Source of the DNA: an uncultured Pseudobdellovibrionaceae bacterium
Lineage (GTDB): Bacteria > Bdellovibrionota > Bdellovibrionia > Bdellovibrionales > Bdellovibrionaceae
Assembly (NCBI GenBank): GCA_937900305.1
Contig: CALCCV010000314.1
Coordinates: forward strand, 1 to 5,567
DNA: 5,567 nt
Direction: 5' to 3'
The notes under the pieces were generated by a model, which saw nothing but the letters and a program-made list of their open reading frames with translations, was not told the origin of the DNA and did not search any database. Both the position numbers and the translations under genes were made by a program. Positions 1-5,528 of the stretch are shown one piece after another (position 1 is the stretch's first letter; each line of letters begins with the position of its first letter).

Positions 1-228
1 CATGGCACTGCGATCGCGATTGAGTCCATCGTCTCAGACCACAAAGCCAATTTCAATTTTCCGTTATGGGTGTCTAGCCAAAGATTTCTTGGAACACTTT
101 AAGAACACCGGCAATTATCGGCTCCGTCGCTAGCCGACAAAGAACGTTGAGGTTCTTTTGACGGAAAGAAGGCCCGCGAGGAGGAGCTTTGCAAAAATAT
201 CAAGGCTGATTCGACTTATGTCGAGTCG
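1..228. other. Left-edge segment without a supportable gene
   Basis: This stretch lies downstream of the large exported-protein gene. All frames on both strands are broken by stops within short distances. On the plus strand, frame 1 is open to 102 and again from 151 to 405, and frame 2 is open from an ATG at 2 to a stop at 131-133. None of these has a ribosome site and a start at a sensible distance, and the frame open from 151 runs antisense into the neighbouring gene. An AGGAGG-like string sits at about 180-187 on the plus strand but no ATG or GTG follows closely. The segment may be simple intergenic DNA or a decayed gene remnant. I recognise no homology. Confidence 0.5.
208..227 (-). terminator. 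Weak hairpin just after the stop of the large exported-protein gene
   Basis: One base beyond the TGA stop (229-231), the minus strand can fold a short stem around the loop ATAA. The core is TCGAC/GTCGA, followed by one C/A mismatch and two more pairs. A run of five T on the minus strand (193-197) follows about 10 bases later, too far for a textbook intrinsic terminator. The position is right for a terminator but the structure is poor, so this is only a candidate. Confidence 0.2.
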
Positions 229-2520
229 TCAGGGCTCATCATCGTCGCAGAAATGGAGAAACCCACACAATCTCATGGTAAATCGAGCGAAGAACCCATA
301 AGCGGACTGATCAGCCGCGTCCCAGCCCGGCCCATTATGTTGATTGTTGAGAAACTCGAGCGAACCGGAGCCCTGCTGGGCATAGACACGCGTTTCATAG
401 CCTGACGTTTCAGTTCCAGCTATGGCAGCGACAGCGGCCCCAACGACGACGGGCCTCTCCCATCGGCCATCGGGTCCCCGAATTTTTTGACTGCCACCGA
501 ATTCCACACGGGCCTGCCTCTCACCACCATCAGAGTTCTCTTCCCCTTTCCCGGTGATATAGAACCGATTGTCATCCGTTTCCACCGCAACTTCTCCACT
601 GGCATATTGGGTCTGCTTGCCTGTGTCTTCAATGGCCTGGGCGACGCTCGCTTTTCCTGAGTATTTAACGTCACTGGGTTTATAGGAAGCCTCGATGCCG
701 CCTTCGCCCAGATCTTTTTTTACGCGGGTTGAGGTGTTCTCTTCTTCGCCAGAAAACAGCCAACCAAAAAATCTCATAAATGGATTTTTTTGCTCCCCTT
801 CCAAACGAATGTCGTTTCGCTGATTGATTTGAGAAGGCCCTTCGTACTCCGTCGTCTGCCCCACACGCACGGCCAGTCGTCTCTGAGTTTCGTCCACAGT
901 GTGACCGAGGGCGCCTTGCACTTCATTTCGAACTCGATCGGCGGCGGCACCAGTGGCCGACGCGGGCGGTTTCGTGGCAGAGTCGCGAGCGACTCCCACG
1001 GTAACGGACGTGCCCGGAAACAGAGAGGGTGTTTGTGCAGTCCCTGTCGCTGAAACGCCAGTTCTCTTCCCGGGTTGGAGAAAATCACTCGAAGAGGTTT
1101 CTTGGCCGGTGGTGCTCCCGATTTGAATCTCGTACAGACCTGGTTTTCCATCGATGGTGGTGGGCCCCACCGCCAATGAAATTCCGACCTCTTCAATTCG
1201 TTTAGCGTTTTCTTTGCCACCCACTATGTTACTGGTCCCGACCGGAGTTGTGCCGCTCATCTCTTCGGACCTAGCTATTGTGGTGGTTCTCACAGGAGCT
1301 TGCGACGAAGTTTTACTGCCTGCGACCTGAACACTGGTTCCAGCAAGAACCGATGAGGCCGGTCGCGAACCCCGACCCATCACGGCCGAATTGCCCGAGC
1401 CATAAGGCCCTCCATCGGTCAGTGGATTGGCATTGGCGACCAATCCAACAACTTGATGGGGGCCTCCGCCCACAAAATATCGTGAGTCGGGACTCGGTCC
1501 AAAGCTGCCGATATTTAAACGGCGGCCTTTGGTTTTGCTGGCCTTTTTTTGACTCTTGTCTTCAACTTCGCATCCCGGAAGGGGTGCTGCTGCATCCACC
1601 GACCCCGCCTCAATTCGCAGGATCTTTCGCGCTTTGCGGATCACCTCGTTGAAACTCGAATTCTCAACGGGCCACGTCTTTGTCAAATGATTCAACAAGT
1701 CCTTGCGGCCGGCGGCATCCAGCGCTGGCACTCCATTGATGCTCACCTGCCCTGCGGCGCTGTACGCCTCTTTCAAAATGTCGTCGGGATTTAAATGTTC
1801 GTTCGTCGCAACCAAGGATGTAAGTCTTAACTTACTTATCTCCAGCAACAGGAGCGGTTGGGGCACTCTCACACCGCGACCACTGACGTTCAACTTTCTC
1901 TCTAGAAAAGTTCCTAGCTTACGGGCAACAGTGTGAAGATTGGACCAATCGATATTGGGATAATGATTCCCGCCGACGATCACATTCGATTTTGCCCAAG
2001 TTGCTCGACGTTCCCCTTCAGGATCAGAAGAAATCGCGGCATTGTAGGAACGAAGAAGTGCTGGAAATGTGCTGACACTCTTCGCTTCCTTCGCCACCCG
2101 ATTCTGCGCAGGTCGACCTACCAATCCCACAGCGGCCCGCAGGTTGGTGGCGTAATCCATAGATCCCAACGTCACACAGGCCATAGCCAAGTCAGCTTCT
2201 GTGAGGTGAGTGTCGAGCAAATGAATTCGTGGTTCCACGTCGTCATCTTCCGAATCGGGACAGTCACCTAAAGCGCCATTTTGGCTAGCTTGCATCTGAC
2301 CAACGGCCACCAACGCCGCCGTTGTTTTTGGCTCGGTGAGAACGGCCCCGTTAAAACCCGTTGCTGCCGGCAATGTGCGGGTGATGTCGCGGAGATTCCG
2401 AGTTTGGCCTGGTGCCAGCACAGCTGTTGGATTGGCCCCCGCGTGGGACGAAGCCATGAACCACCAAACGAAAAGCGCGATTGAAAAACTGAAATCGCGG
2501 CGCCCACTCAAATTCTGCAT
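229..2520 (-). CDS. Large exported protein of unknown function, 763 aa
   Basis: I do not recognise the family. The protein starts with a signal peptide: a charged start containing R7-R8, a hydrophobic core at about 12-24, and an Ala-Gly-Ala cleavage site near residue 29, so it should leave the cytoplasm. Residues about 100-310 look helical and globular. Residues about 335-530 are rich in Gly, Ser, Thr and Pro and look like a flexible linker, with a GTSVxV motif at 394-399 and 503-508. Residues about 605-720 alternate polar and hydrophobic residues like consecutive beta strands. Two similar hydrophobic-then-acidic segments occur at 582-594 and 749-762. Only five cysteines are present (87, 115, 317, 752, 758). 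The ATG at 2520 is chosen because it preserves the whole signal peptide and an in-frame TGA lies just upstream; GAAGG is only 3 bases before it. The role could be envelope-associated or secreted; the frame is secure, the function unknown. Confidence 0.85.
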   Translation of the reverse strand: MQNLSGRRDFSFSIALFVWWFMASSHAGANPTAVLAPGQTRNLRDITRTLPAATGFNGAVLTEPKTTAALVAVGQMQASQNGALGDCPDSEDDDVEPRIHLLDTHLTEADLAMACVTLGSMDYATNLRAAVGLVGRPAQNRVAKEAKSVSTFPALLRSYNAAISSDPEGERRATWAKSNVIVGGNHYPNIDWSNLHTVARKLGTFLERKLNVSGRGVRVPQPLLLLEISKLRLTSLVATNEHLNPDDILKEAYSAAGQVSINGVPALDAAGRKDLLNHLTKTWPVENSSFNEVIRKARKILRIEAGSVDAAAPLPGCEVEDKSQKKASKTKGRRLNIGSFGPSPDSRYFVGGGPHQVVGLVANANPLTDGGPYGSGNSAVMGRGSRPASSVLAGTSVQVAGSKTSSQAPVRTTTIARSEEMSGTTPVGTSNIVGGKENAKRIEEVGISLAVGPTTIDGKPGLYEIQIGSTTGQETSSSDFLQPGKRTGVSATGTAQTPSLFPGTSVTVGVARDSATKPPASATGAAADRVRNEVQGALGHTVDETQRRLAVRVGQTTEYEGPSQINQRNDIRLEGEQKNPFMRFFGWLFSGEEENTSTRVKKDLGEGGIEASYKPSDVKYSGKASVAQAIEDTGKQTQYASGEVAVETDDNRFYITGKGEENSDGGERQARVEFGGSQKIRGPDGRWERPVVVGAAVAAIAGTETSGYETRVYAQQGSGSLEFLNNQHNGPGWDAADQSAYGFFARFTMRLCGFLHFCDDDEP

Positions 2521-2570
2521 CAGCCTTCAAGCATAACCGATGAACTCACCAATCCAGCAGCTCTTTTTGT

Positions 2571-2600
2571 TTAAAATCCAGCCCTAGATTTTCGTCGCAA
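2571..2600 (-). promoter_or_regulatory. Weak promoter candidate for the large exported-protein gene
   Basis: On the minus strand a TTGCGA box (2600-2595) is followed, after 18 bases, by TTTTAA (2576-2571), or after 19 bases by TTTAAA. Matches to the sigma-70 consensus are partial (4 of 6, then 3 or 4 of 6). It lies in the 86-base gap between the stop of the flavoprotein gene and the ATG at 2520. Read-through from the upstream gene is an equally good explanation for expression, because no clear terminator is seen in the gap. Confidence 0.2.
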
Positions 2601-2606
2601 GAGTGA

Positions 2607-3749
2607 TCATTTCAGCCTCGGGCTCTGAATCTCTGAACCGGTCGTTCGCAACAAGGAATCTGGGGAAATCTTTTGAAGCTCGCAAACTTTGGCCACTAAA
2701 CTTTTGGCGGCGGCGTTCACTTCGTCAAAAACTTCAGGAGCCTGATCGAGGTCGAGGTGATTTTTAGCGTAAGCTTCCCAATAGCCGATGTAGCGATCCA
2801 GCTCGCCGCGCGGCCCAGCCGAAATCAACCCCAGGTCGTTCAGCCAATCCACCAATTGGCGCCGGAGTGTCTCGGCACCAATCGTATCTCCGTGGGCGAC
2901 CACCGAAAACGCCCGGCCCGCCAAATGTTTAGGATAGTCCCAACCTCGCAATTCCATTTCCTTCGCGAGCTTCGCCGTTTTCCCCAATGTAGAGGTGGGA
3001 TCAGGATTTCCACCGTCAGCGCAAACCAGTCGATCCATCATAACCTTCAACACCCCCGGTGCTTGATACCAGTGAACAGGCGAAATCAACATCACTCCGT
3101 GCGCACTCACCCACCTCGCATAGATTTCTTCCATCCAATCATTCACTTGCCCGAGAGAGTGGTGCGGAAAACAGGAACAGGGCCAATGACAGAGCGGCAT
3201 GGCCGTTGAGACACAAGCTTTACAAGGATAAATAACCTTACCGAACTCTGCCGTTTGAAGACTGAGATCCAAAAAGTCAGTCTCGAAGCCGGCCGATTTA
3301 AAAACGTCCTCGGCACTTCGGATCAATCGCAATGATTTCGGCATTTCGCCCGGACAAGTGTGTTCGTTGCGGGGAGATCCACTGATCAACAAAATCTTTC
3401 GAGGGCTTGAATTGTCACGCCATTCTGCCTGCAAACTTTTCAACCGCAGGTGCTGGCGATGCCAGTCTTCAGAGAGCTCATAACTTGGATTGACGAAACC
3501 TGCGCCCGCTGCCGCCGTGCGCGGGGCCTTGCGGTGATTCGAATAATTCTCCCAAGCCACGTTCTCTACTGCCGCGAGACTCTCTTTAACCGAATCGAAA
3601 TTTGGATCCTGAAATCGTTCGTAAAATCTCCGCCGAAACTGATCGCGACTGATCGCAGTTTCGGATTGCCCCTTGCGAGGCTCACTTGGCCCAGAAAGTT
3701 CGTTTTGGTCTGCCGTGGAATTTGATTTCGAGTCCTTAGTTTTTTCCAT
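2607..3749 (-). CDS. Flavodoxin-fold NAD(P)H-dependent FMN reductase family protein with cysteine cluster, 380 aa
   Basis: This is a probable cytoplasmic flavoprotein of the NADPH-dependent FMN reductase/flavodoxin superfamily, expected to bind FMN and pass electrons from NAD(P)H to an unknown acceptor. After a polar, probably disordered start (1-35) and a helical leader (about 38-110), the Rossmann-like domain opens with strand KILLISGSPR (118-127), whose SGSPR loop should hold the FMN phosphate. A second flavin-contact loop is likely at SPVHWYQAP (223-231), followed by a helix ending MMDRLVCADGG (237-247). Cysteines 176, 179, 187, 191 and 193 cluster in between, reminiscent of iron-sulfur flavoproteins. 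From memory, full-length relatives annotated simply as flavodoxin family or NAD(P)H-dependent oxidoreductase share the leader, the cysteine cluster and roughly this length, so the gene looks intact. No signal peptide is seen. An in-frame TAA lies just upstream of the ATG at 3749 and no Shine-Dalgarno sequence is visible. The substrate cannot be inferred. Confidence 0.9.
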   Translation of the reverse strand: MEKTKDSKSNSTADQNELSGPSEPRKGQSETAISRDQFRRRFYERFQDPNFDSVKESLAAVENVAWENYSNHRKAPRTAAAGAGFVNPSYELSEDWHRQHLRLKSLQAEWRDNSSPRKILLISGSPRNEHTCPGEMPKSLRLIRSAEDVFKSAGFETDFLDLSLQTAEFGKVIYPCKACVSTAMPLCHWPCSCFPHHSLGQVNDWMEEIYARWVSAHGVMLISPVHWYQAPGVLKVMMDRLVCADGGNPDPTSTLGKTAKLAKEMELRGWDYPKHLAGRAFSVVAHGDTIGAETLRRQLVDWLNDLGLISAGPRGELDRYIGYWEAYAKNHLDLDQAPEVFDEVNAAAKSLVAKVCELQKISPDSLLRTTGSEIQSPRLK

Positions 3750-3949
3750 GGGGCCAGCTTAGCTTGAGCACACGCGCACCGCAATGACTGACAAGATGTA
3801 ACCGGATCTGCCTTTTAAAAGGGTGCAAAATCTCTCAGATCAATTTAGCTCCAGAACAGATTTCTCGCCGAGCTCCGCTGTGGCTCAAAATCTGCTCGTT
3901 GGATTGGTCAATCCTACAAAAAAGCACCTCATTTGAATTCCATTGTCCT
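3750..3949. other. Intergenic region rich in inverted half-sites
   Basis: This 200-base spacer separates the HEA-Y exported-protein gene from the flavoprotein gene and contains no open reading frame worth calling. It holds a perfect 12-bp palindrome, CCTTTTAAAAGG (3811-3822), a GGATTG/CAATCC inverted pair (3901-3914), and two pairs of inverted ATCTG/CAGAT half-sites (GATCTG 3805-3810 with CAGATC 3836-3841; CAGATTT 3857-3863 with AAATCTG 3888-3894). The first pair brackets the best promoter candidate. No convincing terminator for the upstream gene is present: a run of six T on the minus strand (3923-3918) is not preceded by a stem. Confidence 0.45.
3814..3843 (-). promoter_or_regulatory. Promoter candidate for the flavoprotein gene
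   Basis: On the minus strand, TTGATC (3843-3838) is followed after 18 bases by TTTAAA (3819-3814), or after 17 bases by TTTTAA. Each box matches the sigma-70 consensus at about 4 of 6 positions. Transcription would begin near 3807, leaving a leader of about 60 bases. The -10 box sits inside the palindrome CCTTTTAAAAGG, and the -35 box overlaps the CAGATC half-site, so a repressor binding there would block it. The call rests on sequence resemblance only. Confidence 0.3.
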
Positions 3950-4990
3950 CTAGGGGGTTGATGGAGAGGAAAAATGCTTCGCTAAATCTTGAATCAACTC
4001 AAAAAAGCTCACGGACTGATGATCTGCACTTAGAAAATCAGGTCGTTCCGCATCGAAATCCTCAAGCTCAATGTACCCTTTTCGTTTCATGAGATGACGG
4101 AGCTCAACCCAATCTAGCGCACGACTATAGTTAAAACCCTGGTCAAAAAGTGAAAAGAAATTTGTTTTGCCCGCCAAAACATCACTGGATTTCAGGTCGC
4201 CACGGCGACTGAGCACCGGGACCATCTGTCGACAAACCTCAAGGTAACTATCACTAATATAAGCACCGTTTTCGCACAAAATGGCGCCCACACGTTCGTC
4301 AATAGCCGGGCTCCAATCCGCATAAGTTGGAGGCAAGATGCAAAATCCAAATATGCAAAAACTAGACGCAGATTTCTTCTCGAAATTGACCACTAATGCC
4401 TTAAAGATATCGCTCCATGCGAACCGACTTACGTGAGCTCGGACTTCTGATGAATTAGATCCATAAATACTGACGTAGGCTTCATGAATCCGAAAAAGCG
4501 CTTTTTCGAGAGAAGAGAGCTTCCAGTATTTTTTAAGGTCGTAGTCGACTCGACCACTCGCCAAATCTTGAATTGCCAGTTGAATTTTTATGCAACCCGC
4601 TGGCAACTCGCCGATGTCATCGTCACCGAGAAGGTTGAGTGATCCTACGGGATTGAAATGAAGTCGCTCCAACGATTTGGTAATATTGGTCGCCAGTGTC
4701 GCATCAAATTCCGCAATGCCTTTCGTAAGCGAGTCGATTGCGCGAGCGATGGGAATTTGTTGAATACCTAAGAAGTAGTCTTCGCTCTGTTTGCTAAAAA
4801 AAGAGTATGAATCGGCTAGAAAATAGCGAGGCCTACCGCTGAACCCGAGATTAGAATTTCGATCGCAAGAAAAAACAACGCCACCGCCGCTTCCATCGCC
4901 GCCCTTCCGCTTACTAATGGAAGGGCGGGCCCAAGGGACCTCAGCCGCAAAGGCTCCAATCAGGAGAATCGCTGTCAAAAACTTATACAT
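3950..4990 (-). CDS. Exported HEA-Y motif protein, Bdellovibrio-type hypothetical, 346 aa
   Basis: The function is unknown. The protein begins with a signal peptide (MYKFL, hydrophobic core to about residue 16, possible cleavage after A15 or A21). The mature chain opens with a Gly-rich stretch GGDGSGGGVV (30-39) and C42. Further on come LADSY (58-62), LPAGC (129-133) and HEAYV (169-173) followed by a Ser/Arg-rich segment. From memory this order is typical of a large family of exported hypothetical proteins in Bdellovibrio-like bacteria, where the usual form is HEA[IL]Y; I cannot verify this here. It resembles but does not match the zinc-protease motif HExxH. The mature part has six cysteines (42, 133, 212, 217, 239, 253), fitting an oxidising compartment. 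The ATG at 4990 is preferred over a GTG at 5035 because AGGTG lies 7 bases before it and the longer form would bury the signal peptide behind 15 extra residues. The region is visibly more AT-rich than the two genes to its left. Confidence 0.8.
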   Translation of the reverse strand: MYKFLTAILLIGAFAAEVPWARPSISKRKGGDGSGGGVVFSCDRNSNLGFSGRPRYFLADSYSFFSKQSEDYFLGIQQIPIARAIDSLTKGIAEFDATLATNITKSLERLHFNPVGSLNLLGDDDIGELPAGCIKIQLAIQDLASGRVDYDLKKYWKLSSLEKALFRIHEAYVSIYGSNSSEVRAHVSRFAWSDIFKALVVNFEKKSASSFCIFGFCILPPTYADWSPAIDERVGAILCENGAYISDSYLEVCRQMVPVLSRRGDLKSSDVLAGKTNFFSLFDQGFNYSRALDWVELRHLMKRKGYIELEDFDAERPDFLSADHQSVSFFELIQDLAKHFSSPSTP

Positions 4991-4997
4991 ACTTGCA

Positions 4998-5002
4998 CAC
5001 CT
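4998..5002 (-). promoter_or_regulatory. Ribosome binding site fixing the ATG at 4990
   Basis: The minus strand reads AGGTG, then 7 bases, then ATG. This spacing is standard, and the resulting protein begins directly with a short basic region and hydrophobic core. The upstream in-frame GTG at 5035 has no comparable site. Confidence 0.55.
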
Positions 5003-5079
5003 ATGGAGCTGGTGAAGCGATGAGATTTGCCTCACGAAAACTGGTTCGGCACTCCCCTACTTAGCAAGTACGAGGCCAA

Positions 5080-5493
5080 CTAATGACACTCCTTAAAAAT
5101 GTTCTCTGGCACTAGCCCCCTCTGATCATCAACGATGACGCTCACCTGACCTTGAGCGCGATATAAAAATATGTTCTTAAGATTTTTATACGGGGCCACG
5201 GGTTCGTACGTTTCCATTCTCCAACCAGTCACATTGTCTTTGGTCGAGCCAACAATTTGAATCTCAAGTCGATCGAATTCTTGAGTGGTTATGGTGACCG
5301 TTCCTCCGAACATCTGAGGAAGCGTATTGATCACCAACCTCCCATCTGCTTCGGAGCGGCACTCCAGGTGATTCTCAAAAATAATAGATTCTGCTAGAGC
5401 AAAATTCTTTCCCAAAACCAAATAAGCACAGGCAACAACTGCTGAGACGAATATTTTCTTCCGCTTCAAGTTCATAAAAATTGCAGGAAACAC
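5080..5493 (-). CDS. Small exported protein of unknown function, about 137 aa
   Basis: I do not recognise this protein. Its start is best placed at the GTG at 5493, since GGAGG lies 5 bases upstream; the longer frame begins with TTG at 5514, and an ATG at 5475 has no ribosome site. From the GTG, a basic patch (KRKK, 10-13) precedes a hydrophobic core (14-28) and an ALA cleavage site near residue 34, so the mature protein would be about 103 residues. V-V-A-C at 19-22 also fits a lipobox, so a lipoprotein is possible, though the hydrophobic stretch continues beyond that cysteine. The mature chain alternates hydrophobic and polar residues like a small beta domain, and its only cysteines, 45 and 136, sit at its two ends, suggesting a disulfide that closes the fold. 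The HEA-Y protein gene follows 89 bases downstream on the same strand, so co-transcription is plausible. Confidence 0.7.
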   Translation of the reverse strand: MFPAIFMNLKRKKIFVSAVVACAYLVLGKNFALAESIIFENHLECRSEADGRLVINTLPQMFGGTVTITTQEFDRLEIQIVGSTKDNVTGWRMETYEPVAPYKNLKNIFLYRAQGQVSVIVDDQRGLVPENIFKECH

Positions 5494-5498
5494 AATGA

Positions 5499-5503
5499 CC
5501 TCC
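5499..5503 (-). promoter_or_regulatory. Strong Shine-Dalgarno GGAGG deciding a GTG start
   Basis: The minus strand reads AACGGAGGT, followed 5 bases after GGAGG by GTG at 5493-5491. It is the best ribosome site in the window and argues against both the TTG at 5514, which lies upstream of it, and the ATG at 5475, which is 23 bases downstream. Confidence 0.6.
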
Positions 5504-5522
5504 GTTAAAAACAATGAATCTC

Positions 5523-5528
5523 TTTATA
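5523..5528 (-). promoter_or_regulatory. Possible -10 box upstream of the small exported-protein gene
   Basis: TATAAA on the minus strand lies about 20 bases before the GGAGG site, which would give a short leader. No recognisable -35 box lies 16-18 bases further upstream. The surrounding DNA to the window edge is AT-rich, so a chance match is likely. Confidence 0.2.

Noticed and set aside
139..158. Hairpin AAAGAAC / GTTCTTT considered as a terminator
   Set aside because: The stem is AT-rich and weak, and no T-run follows it on the minus strand; on the plus strand there is no upstream gene in view to terminate.
151..405. Plus-strand frame open for 84 codons crossing the left-edge segment, as a possible decayed gene
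   Set aside because: It lacks a start with a ribosome site, follows an in-frame stop at 148-150, and its second half is antisense to the large exported-protein gene. No homology is recognised.
774..1220. Minus-strand open frame of 148 codons overlapping the large exported-protein gene
   Set aside because: It lies in another frame of the same strand, its product is strongly basic and Arg/Pro/Trp-rich, and it has no ribosome site; the overlapping 763-residue frame explains the DNA.
1278..1652. Plus-strand open frame of 124 codons inside the large exported-protein gene
   Set aside because: It is fully antisense to a convincing gene with a signal peptide and its translation is Cys/Trp/Pro-rich with no domain character, as expected from a shadow frame.
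2757..3209. Plus-strand open frame of 150 codons opposite the flavoprotein gene
   Set aside because: It is antisense to recognised flavodoxin-fold motifs and reads as His/Arg/Pro-rich sequence without family features.
3901..3923. GGATTG/CAATCC hairpin plus T-run as terminator for the HEA-Y gene
   Set aside because: On the transcribed minus strand the T-run comes before the hairpin, which is the wrong order for an intrinsic terminator, and the stem is only about 5-6 bp.
4472..4486. HEAYV in the exported protein read as a zinc-protease HExxH motif
   Set aside because: The second histidine is missing (HEAYV), so the classic zincin signature is not met; it is reported only as a family motif.
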